A stretch of DNA of 34,674 bases from the NCBI RefSeq assembly GCF_000281045.1, contig NW_008246073.1:470970-505643 (forward strand). The letters are read 5' to 3'. The translations under genes were made by a program, and so were the position numbers. Below the pieces are notes generated by a model. It saw nothing but the letters and a program-made list of their open reading frames with translations. It searched no databases and had not been told where the DNA came from. This DNA comes from Saprolegnia diclina VS20 (lineage: Eukaryota; Oomycota; Saprolegniomycetes; Saprolegniales; Saprolegniaceae). This document shows, piece after piece, positions 19,878-30,440 of this stretch (position 1 is its first letter; every line of letters begins with the position of its first letter).

Positions 19878-22039
19878 ATGAGCGTCACCTGGCCGAGCCT
19901 CGAGACGCGGACGCCACCAATCGTCGTCGTCGACGTCCACCGCGTCGTACGTCGGTCCATTCATTCAACGCATACTCTCATGTTCGCAGGCGTACTCGGA
20001 CGTCCCGACGCCCCAAGAGGTCGCCCTCTCCAAGGAGCTTCTTGCGCTACAAGCTGACCGCGACGTCATCGAAGCGCGCTGCCAAAAGGAGATTGTCCAG
20101 CTCGAGACACGCCTCCACGAGTACCTCTGACTTTGTCCCAACCTGATGACGATGCAATCTTTATAGAGCAGACCTTCGCGAAAGCGAGCTTCTCCAGCGC
20201 CTGCAAGCGACACATCTCGATCATGTTGAGCACGAGCATGCCGCTGTTTTGGCCGAACGCGATGCGTGGAAAGACCGGCTCGAGGCCATGCAAGCAGAAG
20301 TCCAAAAGCACAAGATCGCCCAGCGCGCCGAGGATGCGTGGCACCACCGGTACTTGCAGCTGCCAACCGATAGTTCTTATATGCCCTCGTAGGTTTGGTG
20401 AGCATATGATCGCGTCGCGGGCAACCACGTCTGGCGCCGACGTCGTCTTTAGCCGCTTTGGACAAACGATCGCGCTTTTGCCAGCGTTTGAAGCGCACAA
20501 TGTCGTCCGTGCCGGGTCCCTCGCATTTCTCGCCAACATCCTTCGAGAAACTGAGAGCGACATGGTCGTCGGCCCTGTACTTGTTGCCCTCACGCATATT
20601 GCAATCGCCCACGACGAGCTGCGCCATGCGATCGTACTGGCACACGCTCTCTCACCGCTTGTCCACCTTCTTGAAACGAGCTCCAATCCTGCTGTGCTCA
20701 CCGAAGCCGCACGGCTTCTCGCGGCGCTGGCTTCGGCGGCTTCAAACAAGACACCACTGGCAACCAAACCGACCGTCAAAGCCCTCGGATGTCTTCTCTT
20801 AGTGCACGAGGCGTCGCCGTCCGTGCTTGCGGCTTCACTGGCGGCACTCGTGAATCTCACCCACAGTGCGCATTTGCTTGTAATTGACATGGCTGCACGG
20901 TTTGCGTGTGTCTCGTAGGCGCTGACGTGCTGCGAACGCAGGTCGTGAACGCCAATGTCGTGCCTATTGTGTCGCGTCTCCTTGGAGAAACTACGGACGT
21001 CGCCGTCCAGGTCGAAGCAGCAAACGTACTGTGCAACGTAAGCTTCGCGGGAGTCTCTAACCAAACGACCGTGCTAATGGCACAAGGCGACGCCGAGCTG
21101 GTATCTCGGCTGCGCGACAGCACCAAAATCGACAATAGCAGCGACCTTGTCCGACGGCTTCAGCGAAGCGCAGCCTTGGCCGTTGCAAACCTGGCATCCA
21201 CGTCGTCGGCGCAGATTGCGCTTGGCTACTGCGACGTGAGTACGTCGTGTTTGCAGCTGCTTGTCGATGCCAAGCACCCGCCGGTCCTTGAAGCGTGTGG
21301 TATTATTGCTTGCTTTTGAACGAAGTCGTAGTCATTATACTCTGCTTGATAGCGCTCGTTGTCGCTGCATTGTGTTACCAGTGCAAGGTCAATAAGGTGC
21401 GGCTCGCAGCCCAGAACGGTCTGCACGTGTGTGTTTATGTTCTCGGCGAGCCCCGGCGATTTGGCGCCGATGACGCTGTCCTGACTGCGACGTGCTTGGC
21501 AGTAGCGACGCTTGTGCTCACCGACGCCAACGCGAGGACATTTGATGATGTCGACGGCCCCTCAGTGCTCGTCCAGCTGTGTCTCAGAGCGACAACACCA
21601 ACGCTTCTCGAGGCGAGTGCGATGGCAATCGCAGCGTTGGTACCAACACCCGAGTTCAAGCACAAGCATCTGTCGTGCGGCAAAGTTCTTGCCGTCGAAC
21701 GGGCCGGCGGCCTCACGGCCCTGGAGCGCGCGGCCCACTCACTCTATGGTAGCGTCAGTGCAGCCGTGCCGTCGTGGCTGCAGACGGCCCTAACGATCTT
21801 TCGCGCTTCCTTGGGTAAAGGCGGCAAGATGAAACCTGCTGACAAAGACCGTAGGCGAGATCAAGGCCAGTGTGACGCTCCAGGCAAGCGACGTGGACGT
21901 CACGAACCCAAAGTCAGACGAACTTGAGAGCGTTCTGCCCGAAGTGTATCCGCGTTCGTACCTCGGCCGCCAAGTGCTCTCACAGATTCTCCCCGACCCT
22001 GTCTGCACCGAGTATTACAGGCCCAAGTCGGCAGCATAG
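19878..22039 (+). CDS. Coiled-coil and armadillo-repeat protein, unknown function
   Basis: Exons 19878-19946, 19990-20120, 20167-20349, 20393-20865, 20919-21299, 21353-21814 and 21855-22039 join to 627 residues; six introns of 40-53 bases all keep the frame. Residues about 25-130 form a charged coiled coil (for example KELLALQADRDVIEARCQKE). From about 135 to 560 the protein is built of armadillo/HEAT-type helical repeats, recognised by segments such as VVGPVLVALTHIAIAHDELR, ALAVANLAST and LEACALVVAAL. The last 60 residues are a distinct tail ending DPVCTEYYRPKSAA. The layout suggests a protein-interaction scaffold in the cytoplasm or nucleus; no enzyme motif, signal peptide or membrane helix is visible. 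I cannot name the family. It is convergent with the Pcf11-like gene (101 bases between stops). Confidence 0.85.
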
Positions 22040-22140
22040 TAGTAATGTTTGTACAATATGCATCTTTATTTCAAGGGTTAGGTGGCAGGCAAGGCGCTGG
22101 GCTAACGGATGAGCAGAATCGTGTTAGATAGTTCGAGTAG

Positions 22141-24153
22141 CTAGACTTCGTCGGCCGTGCGGGGACGCTTCATCGAACTCTCGTCGCAAGCCTTGGGACA
22201 TATCAATACTCGCGTGCAGACATGTAGTATCCGTACCTCGTCAAGGCCGCGCTTCGTCACGAGTGGGCTTCCTGGCGCCAGCTGGGACGGCAAGATAACC
22301 TTGAGCTTCGACGACGCGACGACGCTGTCATAGCAGTACTTGTGGAAGATTGTTTCCTTCGGCGGCGACGTCTGGATCGTGCCGCGCACCGCATTCTGGT
22401 ACATCCACTCTTCCTCGTCATCGTCCCAGCACTTGGAGAATTGCTCGCTACACACAGCAATGAGCGTCAACGATGCGCCGGATGGAACATACCCGCAGAT
22501 GCGGCATTTGGTGGTCGCTTCGTCGACAGGCACGCGGGCTTGGTCCAGCACATCCTTGTCGACCTCTACCAAGGTATTCGTGAGCTCTACAAAAACGGAT
22601 TTTCAAATCGTACCAGCTTCTTGTTGCGCAATGGCAGCAACGCCGTCGACTTCCTTTGTGCTGGAGACGGCGCAAAAATCGGTGGCCCATTGCTACGCAC
22701 GAATCGTAAGTCGATGCCATTCGAACATGGTCGAGTTGCAACGAAGGCGTACCTCTTCGTCAGGGTACCATGGACGCGAGTTGCCGCCCTTCGTGCGCTC
22801 GCGCTGAGCGCGGTTGTATTGGAACAAAAAGTCCATGTGCTCAGAGAGCTATTCACAGCGATAAGAAGGCTAAACAGCGAGAGCAGTGACCAACTGTACC
22901 TGCTTCTCGTTAGCAAAGCGGACACCGCTGCCAGCACAGACGAACGGGAGACCCTCGTAAAGAAGGTAGATGTTTGCGTCGATGCGACGCTTGTTGACTT
23001 GGATATCGGAGCACTTGAGACCCGACGTGGCCGGCGCGAGCGAGCCTGGCGCTGTGATACCTTGGAGCTTTTGCAAGATCATCATAACTTCGGCAGTCGT
23101 CTTTTGGGTGGGTGGCTGCTGGCCGAGTGGTGGCGACCGGGACGGTGCAGGCACAGGTCGTCGGTGCGTTGGTTGATGTTGCTGCGACAGCTGGTGCGCA
23201 GCAGAAGGACGCTGTTGGTAAGCGAGTACGTTGCGGGGCGGCGGTTGCTGCGTACGGGGGTTGTTGCCATACCGCGGGTCGCGAGGATCACGAGGGTCAC
23301 GCAGTTCCGGCATCGGGCGCGTGCGAGGGGAGCGCGGTCGCATCAGTTCGGGCTGCATCGGAGCGTGGCGTTGGGGCGGCGGTTGTTGACGTGGCGGCGA
23401 ACGCGGCCGGGCAAGCGTGGCTTGCTGAAGTGGGCCTTGGTGTTGCATACTCTTGTGGAAGTCGAGGAGCTGCGCATAATACGCGGGGTTCGACATGCGC
23501 ACGTCTTCGAGGCTCATGTGCTGCGCGGGGTGGATGCCTTCTTCATTCTGGAGGTTCGTCAAGAGGAGGCGGAGTTGCATGTCGTCGGCGACGGGGCGCG
23601 TAGCAGCAGGTCGAGCTGGCGGTGCAGGTCGCGCGGCAAAGCTTGTTGGCTGGTTCGTGGGCTGCGCGACGCGAGTTGCAGAGTCGGTGGCGGCGCGCAT
23701 TCGGGCGAGGTCGTTCTCCGGGAAGAGGCGGACTTTCTCCCACGTATTCAACACATGAACAAATCGCTTCAAGTCGGTTGGATTCACAACTCTAACGCAC
23801 TCTACGAAGACAGGCGGAAGGCTGCCGCCGAGAAGCTGCACGTACGGCCCGCCAACGTTTTTCAAGATCGAGTCCATGAGGTACAAGATCGGGAGCTTGA
23901 AGGCGGGCACGACACCGTGCAGCTTCGAGACCAAGAAGGTCGCCAGCGGCTTGGCCATCGCCAGGTTCTCCGCAATCATCGTGAGGTTGTTGATGATCGG
24001 TTTGGCCGGGTACGCGCCCAGCTTGTTGAGCGTCTCGTCGTACTGGGCCAAGGAGGCCGCGACGCCCACGTTGTCGCCCATGCGTAGCTGTCGTGTGGTT
24101 TCCAACTGACCGCTTTCAGTGGTGACCACACTATTTGTCACATCGTATACCAT
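22141..24153 (-). CDS. Pcf11-like mRNA 3'-end cleavage and transcription-termination factor
   Basis: Nuclear factor that links the RNA polymerase II C-terminal domain to pre-mRNA cleavage. Exons 24153-22900, 22848-22753, 22692-22614, 22565-22237 and 22191-22141 join to 602 residues. Residues about 35-145 are a CID (KPIINNLTMIAENLA, LPILYLMDSILKNVGGPY) that should bind the phosphorylated CTD. A long Pro/Gln/Arg-rich middle with two or three DPR repeats follows. The C-terminal part has HMDFLFQYNRAQRE and WYPDEE, then the zinc-binding CRICG...FSKCWDDDEEEWMYQNAV and FHKYC, the signature of the Pcf11 Clp1/CFIA-binding region. The protein is at the short end for the family. The last intron (22192-22236) would end in AAG and is in frame without a stop, so it may be retained, adding 15 residues. 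It is convergent with the armadillo gene. Confidence 0.92.
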
Positions 24154-24970
24154 TTGTTATGTTTCGAAATAGTGTACTTTTTCACGACTGGCTTCTTATC
24201 CTGGCTATCCCATTGTCCTGCATCTCGCGTCCATGGTTGACGTAGTGAAGCATGATGCGCTGCACTCTTATTATAACATTTTAGGGCTGCCAGCGACTTC
24301 CTCCTTAGTCGCAAATGCTGCATAATGCTGTAGGTTTCACAGTCTAAGAGTGTGCAGAACGCGGGGAGTGCTGAAATAGACGCAGGGTTGGGTTTTCCGC
24401 AAAGAGAAACGCGCAGAAATTCATGGTGCAAGCGCCGTTGGTGGCAAGTGCCATGACCCAGATCAAGACGCCAAGCCCAGCTCGATGTCATTGAAATATC
24501 TATTGGAGCGCTGTATCAGTTTTCTTCGGCACGGGTGTTGCTTCAGTGCTGCAGGAGCGTGCGTCAGCAAGCGGGCGGATGCGACGTTGCACCGATCCCG
24601 ATCCGTCGAAGGAATCTTTTGCTGCGCGCGCAAGTTCAACGTGCGCCTCGAAATCCGCCCAGATCAGCGCAGAAATGTCTACAGCCCGTCAGGTTCTATG
24701 CGAGAGGGGGCTCGTGGGCTTTTCTTCTTTTGCGGAGCGGCGACTGTCTGTCTTAGAGGCTGTCGTAGGACGTTGGTTCGGCAGATGTCTCGCTCGCCGT
24801 GATCTAGCGTGTCCCACTGGGATCGGCAAGCATCGCAACCAGCTTAAAATAATATATAGTTATTTGTATGCTGCTTCATTAAAGCAGCCGTGCCGACTGT
24901 GATTGGCTGCCTTCTCAAATCCAAAGATCGCTGAACCAAGAACTCAGTTTGCATTTTGCCACGGACAAAG
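24154..24970. promoter_or_regulatory. Divergent intergenic region between Pcf11-like and vault genes
   Basis: This 817-base region separates the divergent Pcf11-like (minus) and major vault protein (plus) genes. An inverted CCAAT box (ATTGG) at 24902-24906 lies 65 bases before the vault start, at the same distance as CCAAT boxes in other promoters here. The only hint of coding is a possible J-domain remnant at 24233-24480. Open frames at 24485-24902 show no recognisable protein. Confidence 0.35.
24233..24480 (+). pseudogene. Possible decayed J-domain (DnaJ-like) gene fragment
   Basis: An ATG at 24233 opens a short frame whose residues 9-24, LHSYYNILGLPATSS, look like the first helix of a J-domain (typically YYxILGLPxxAS). 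The frame soon stops. About 150 bases later another frame reads EIHGASAVGGKCHDPDQDAKP, which aligns loosely with helix II and the HPD loop of J-domains but carries His-Asp-Pro-Asp. A third frame then continues with helical residues. I could not connect these by introns of the usual type, so it is either a frameshifted relic or a chance resemblance. Confidence 0.25.
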
Positions 24971-27616
24971 ATGGAGTACGAAGGAGCGCGCGTGATTCGC
25001 CTGCCGCCATACCAGTACCTGCACGTGCTTGACACCAACTGCAACGTGACGCGCGTGCTCTCGGGGCCGCAGACGTACACACGCCAGGACCACGAGAAGA
25101 TCGTTAGCGGCCCGAGCCCGATGGTCATCGTGCCGCCGCAGTCGTACGTGGTGATCGAAAACCCAGTGGTGCGGTCCGATGAAGGTACTCGTTTGACGGC
25201 AGAGCCTCTATCTCAATAACGGATGTGTCTAGGCACGGTCGTCGTCGATGCATACGGCCAGGCGAAACTTAGTCATGGCGAGCGCGAGATCCGTGTCGCT
25301 GTGCAATACCAAGACCCGTTTCCTCTTTACGCGGGCGAAGTCCTCGTCGGCGTTGTGCAAAAACTCACGGTCCTCGACATCAACTCGGCGCTGCGTGTCC
25401 GTGCGAACCGGGACTTTGGTGGCCATGCAGCCGGAGATGAATGGCTATTCCTTGGGCCTGCAACGTACATTCCACGCGTCGAAGAAGACGTCGTTGGTTC
25501 CATGAAGGCCTCCGTCATTCAGAAGAACCAAGCGCTCAAACTTCGCGCTGCCAAGAAGTGCACTGATTGGCTTGGCTCGACACGCGATGCTGGCGAAGAG
25601 TGGCTCGTGCGGCAGCCCGGCACGTACATGCCGCGCGTCGACGAGCTTGTGCTTAACGTTCTCAACGCAACGATCCTCACCGAGAAGACGTCTTTGCATC
25701 TTCGGGCGCTTCGAACTTTCACGGACATCTACAAGGTCCAGCGCAAGGCTGGTGAGGAGTGGCTCGTCACGAGCAAGATGGCCGAGACGCATGTCCAAGA
25801 TGTCCACGAAGAGATTGTGTCGCACGTGCCTATCACAACGCTCTCGAACCGGCAGTACGTTGTCGTCTTGGACCCGATTGTCAACGGCGTGCAGCAGCTG
25901 GGCACACGCGAGATTCGTCGCGGTGAGACGAGCTTCTTTCTTCAACCTGGCGAGTTCCTTGAGCACGGCATCATTCAGGACGTATGCATCCTCGGCGACG
26001 ACGAGGCAGTCTTGCTTCAAGCGAACGAGTCCTTCGTCGACGATGGCGACACGCAGCGCCACGCTGGCAGCAAATGGATGGTGTACGGTCCGTGCGAGTA
26101 CGTGCCGCGCATCCAAGTCAACGTTCTTGAGACGCGGAAAGCGATTCCTTTGGACAAAAACGAGGGCATCTACGTGCGCGACACCAAGACGGGTAAAGTC
26201 CGCGCCGAGACGGGTCAAACGTACATGCTGCAGCCAACGGAAGAGCTTTGGGCCAAGCCACTCCCAGATGAGGTTATTGAGCTCCTCCAACAAGATTCGT
26301 ACGTCGAAGGCAGCACCGTGGCCGGGCGCGGCCAAAAGGCGCGCGATCCCACGCGCGTCGTGACGTTTGAAGTACCGCACAACGCCGCGATTCAGATTTA
26401 CGATTACTCGTCGACTCGTTCGCGTATCATGTTTGGACCGACGCTTGTGATGTTGAGCCCCGAAGAGCAGTTCACGGTCATGAAGCTCTCGGGGGACGTG
26501 CCCAAGCGTGCCAAAGTCATCTGCACGCTCTGCCTCCAACTCGGACCCGACTTTATGCGCGACCAGGTACACTTCCTCACCATCCAAAACCCATCGTTTA
26601 TGCGCTGCCAACTAGATCACGGTCGAAACCTCCGATCATGCGCGGCTTCGGCTCACCATCGCGTACAACTGGCACTTTGAAGTCCCGGCGGAGAACGCAG
26701 CCAAGATTTTCTCTGTGCGTGACTTTACGGGTGACGCATGCAAAACGCTTGCGTCACGCATCCGCGGTGCCGTCGCTGTCGAAACGTTCGACCATTTCCA
26801 CAAGCACAGTGGTGCGGCCTCCATGTCATCTCCTTGCTCTTCTCATGGAAGTGATTAGCGAGCATCATTCGGACGGCGATCTTTGGACTTGACGAGTCGA
26901 CTGGCGAAGCCAAGAAGCAGCTCATTTTTGCGACCAACAACCTTGTGATCACGAACGTCGACATTCAGTCGGCCGAGCCCGTCGACGCTCAGACGCGCGA
27001 TAGTCTACAAAAGTCGGTGCAACTCGCGATCGAGATCACGACCAAGTCGCAAGAAGCCAAGGCCAAGGCCATCGCGATGAAGGAGGACGAGGAAGCGAAA
27101 GGCCTTCTCATCACGCAGCAACTCGAGAACCAGACCGAGGCGGAGAAGGCGCGGAAGCGGCTCGTGGAGCTATCAGCGCAGTGCGCCGCGGTCGAGGCTG
27201 AGGGTGCCGCTGTTGCCTCTGCTAAGGCCAAGGCACAAGCTGCCGAGATCGATGCACAGGCGGCTGTCACACAAGCCGAGTTGCGGGTCAAAGCACTGCA
27301 GATCGAACACGAGAGCCAAATGCGCCGGCTCCAGGCCGAACACACGCTGCAGATCGAGCACGCCAAGCAACTCGCTGAGCTCGAGATCCAAAAGAAGCGC
27401 GAGCTCCTCGCGATTGAGTCGGATAAGTTCAAGAGCATGATTGACGCTATCGGGCAGCAGACGATCGTGGAAATGGCGCGCGTCGGACCCGAGACCCAAG
27501 TTAAGTTGCTGGCCTCGCTCGGGCTGCAAGGCTATCTCATCACAGATGGCAAGTCCCCCGTCAACCTTGTCAACACGGCGCAGGATCTCGTGCGTAACAT
27601 TTCGACCGGTGCGTAG
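24971..27616 (+). CDS. MVP: Major vault protein
   Basis: Main structural protein of vaults, large hollow cytoplasmic ribonucleoprotein shells built of 78 copies in animals. Exons 24971-25184, 25233-26566, 26616-26811 and 26859-27616 join to 833 residues (human MVP is 893). The N-terminal two-thirds consist of MVP beta repeats with GPxTYxPRVxE-type motifs ([32 protein letters not shown]). The shoulder domain (about 505-640) includes [19 protein letters not shown] and [15 protein letters not shown]. The long cap helix (about 660-800) is a coiled coil with [15 protein letters not shown], and the end [14 protein letters not shown] matches the family's conserved cap-ring segment. All key regions are present, so a functional shell protein is likely. 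Vault RNA, TEP1 and vault PARP are not in the window. Confidence 0.96.
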
Positions 27617-27855
27617 TCGTCGATAAGTACATGTACATGACCCGGTACCCTCGACAGCATGTCGTTTTCTCAAATGCAAATGATTTTGTTTCGTTTCGAA
27701 TTGATGTGGAAGGAAGTCTACGTCTGTCTGCCAGTTGATTATTCTATTCGGATACCACCTACATGTACAATGCATCTTACCGACACTTCGGAAGCAAATA
27801 GGGATATATGAAAAATGCATTCAAAAGACATACAACCTCGTAAGGTGTGACCCAT

Positions 27856-30372
27856 CTACATACGACCCCACGTCGGCTTCATCTTGAGCTTCTTCTGGAG
27901 CCGCTCCCGCACCGAGGTTGGTTGTTTTTTGGTTGTGGGTTTGGCGGGGGCCTTGCTGGATTTCGTGCCACTTGGGATGTCGGGACGGACGTCGACGGGG
28001 GCCTTCGGTCGCTTGGCGGCCGGCGGGATGGCCCCGCGAGCCTTTTTCTTTGGCGGTACCGGTTCGTCATCATCTTCGTCCTCGTCGTTTTCTTCGTGGT
28101 CATCTTCGTCGTGGTCGTCGTCATGTACAAGGTCCTCGGCGGCGTCATCATCGTCAAGCGGGCGCACCGATTTCGGTAAGACGGGTGCTGTTTTCGGTGA
28201 CTTGACGGCTTTCTGCGGACGTTTCTGTTCCATTATCAGCTGTGGGTGCAAGGACAAGACTAATATGTACCTTTTGGAGGCAAGGAAGGCATACATAGTC
28301 TTCAGGTGGCTCTTGGTCATTCGGGATCCCGGCGCACAATGTATGTTGCCACGTATTGCAGCGGTCGCAGGCCACCATGCGGCACCCGTCGTCGTAGTTT
28401 TTGGCACGAATGCCACAGCTGCAGTGCACTACCCAGTCGCCAGGCACTGTAGCGGCGCTGCATTTAAAGCAAGTGTAGCCCGGTGGTGGCTCCTGGTTGT
28501 CAGGGATGTTGGCGCAGTGCGTGTGCTGCCATGTCGGGCACGACTCGCACTGCACCATGCGCTTGCCATCGTCGTAGTTTTGGCCTTTCTGGCCACAATT
28601 GCACTCGAAGTACCAGTCCTCCTAATAGCCACGAGTCTAAATCGCCCCGATTCTGAGCAAAAGAGGCATACCGCGATGAGGGCTGTCTGCACCTTGGCCT
28701 TGGCTTTCTTGGACTTCTTACCGGGCGTTGTGATGCAATGGGCCTTCGGCACCATCGACGCCTTCAGCGGAAAGGCATCGGTAGGGATTTTGACGACGAG
28801 GTGATGCTGAAGCTTGGGCAGAGGCGCCGAGACACGATCACGACGAAACTTGGGGTACGCTGCTTCGACATCAGAGACAGTCGAGCCCTGATCGAGATTA
28901 GCTTCCGCCAACAGATCAATGGGAACGTACGAGGCTTGAGTCGCTGTCGTCGCTTGCACTGCTGCTGCTACTGCTCCCGTCGTCGTCGACTCCACTACTA
29001 CTGCTTGTCACACTCGTGTCGAGTGTATTGGTGCGCACTCGGAGTTGCGCAAGCACCGCCGCAGCCGACGGTTGGTCCCGAGTAGGCAATACATCAGCCG
29101 CTGCGTCGGCGTGAATGTCATCGCCAAGTGCTGGGAGGAGGAACGATATCGCCTTCTCATCTGCCGAAGCAAAGCGAAGGTAGTCACAGGCAAGGTGCCA
29201 CAAAAGCGGCGACAGCGACGGAAAACCCATTGATGGAAAAGCCACTCGGTCCAAGTGGTAGCAATGCCACTGCGTCGCGAGGTCCAAGTCGTGCATAAAT
29301 GTCCCTTCATAGAGCAGCACGTCCTACGAGCGCTCTGAGTTGAAGGCGGTCAGAGTACTCGAATACCTCGACGGCAAACGTAGCATACAGCCACCCGGAA
29401 GGAATGAAGATCGTTGCACCAACGTCCAAAAGCGTAAACGCACTTGCCTCAACGAGATCATCAAACGGGCCGTGGAGGTTCTCGACGCGCGATCCTTGGT
29501 ACGCGCGGAGGTTTTCAGGTGTTGGTGGGATCAAATGAACGTTCTAGCACAGAGATCAGGCTTCGCCATGGATGCTATTGAACGCACGAGCTTGCCAGTG
29601 AGGACCGTGATCCAGGTCGACGCGCCGCTGCTGCCGTTGCGAAAGCCCTCAAAGCTATCCTTGGCGCAGACCTTGACGTGACGGGGTGTTGCCGGTAGAG
29701 ACGGAAACCGCTCGATCCACCCAATGTCGATGACGATCGTTGGTGGGGTCAACGCTGCTGAGACTGCTTCGAGGCGCAAAGTTGCCCAGCGTTGCGACGG
29801 GGGTGTCGCGATGTAGTCGTTCCATTGCGCAAGCGTCCATGCCGGGACCGTGGCACGGGCGACGGGCTACAAGTTTCGTATGAGAACTTGACGAGAAACC
29901 TCAGCGGCGTGTACGTCGATGACGAGAACGAATTCGCGGTCCACGAAAGCGCCAATACTGGTGATAGTGTACGGCCCGGGTGGTCCTAGACGACGTAGAC
30001 TGGAACGACGTCTCTATGACGTCACCGTACCGGTGATGCCGATGCTCTTTCGCGAGAGCACGACTAGCGGCTGCGTGAATCCCGTCTCCTGAAACTAAAA
30101 GCATCATCATAGCATCTAGAGCCGCCACGAAGGCAAGAAGCGCGTACCCACTCCTTCGAGACGTTCTCGCCATCGACGATGTTGACCGCGAAGGCGCGCG
30201 CTTGGCGCCAGTGCTGGAGGTGCCGAAGCTCTTTGGCCGCTGCAGTTGCGGCTGGATCGACTACGCCCGACGAGGCTGAGCGCACTACGTGGTCGAGGCA
30301 ACGAAGCATGAGGATCCGTGGTGCAGCAGCATGGTCATGGTCGTGGCAGTAGCATCTACCTTCCTCCACCAT
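27856..30372 (-). CDS. JmjC protein (KDM2/KDM7-like) with tandem PHD fingers; probably catalytically dead
   Basis: Nine exons (30372-30148, 30088-30031, 29985-29915, 29866-29588, 29543-29367, 29323-28931, 28887-28672, 28621-28271, 28224-27856) join to 712 residues. Residues about 65-310 follow the KDM2/KDM7 JmjC fold: ETGFTQPLVVL, LAQWNDYI, PPTIVIDIGWIERF, KDSFEGFRNGSSGAS, LIPPTPENL, FIPSGWLYA and FMHDLDLATQWHCY. The Fe(II) ligands His-x-Asp are Arg194 and Gly196 here, and the distal His is Tyr264, so demethylase chemistry is not expected. After a Ser/Asp-rich linker come two similar PHD fingers (about 476-527 and 535-588), each with C-x-CG, YDDG, MV-x-C and WQHT, the type seen in plant MMD1/MS1 proteins, which may read histone tails. 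An acidic run and a Lys-rich tail end the protein. It is probably a nuclear chromatin reader or scaffold (inference). Confidence 0.9.
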
Positions 30373-30440
30373 GGCAAGGTTGTGATGTCCTTTGAAACTC
30401 GATATTATGTATTATCAGTTTTTAAAGCTGGGAAAGATTC

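Noticed and set aside
22342-24087. 581-codon plus-strand frame over the Pcf11-like gene
   Set aside because: It is antisense to CID and zinc-motif exons, Arg-rich, with no recognisable family.
24485-24902. Overlapping plus-strand frames in the Pcf11-vault spacer
   Set aside because: Three frames are open at once with Arg/Ser/Cys-rich products and no motif; not supported as genes.
25445-26611. 388-codon minus-strand frame inside the vault protein gene
   Set aside because: It is antisense to conserved MVP repeats with no domain of its own; a compositional shadow.
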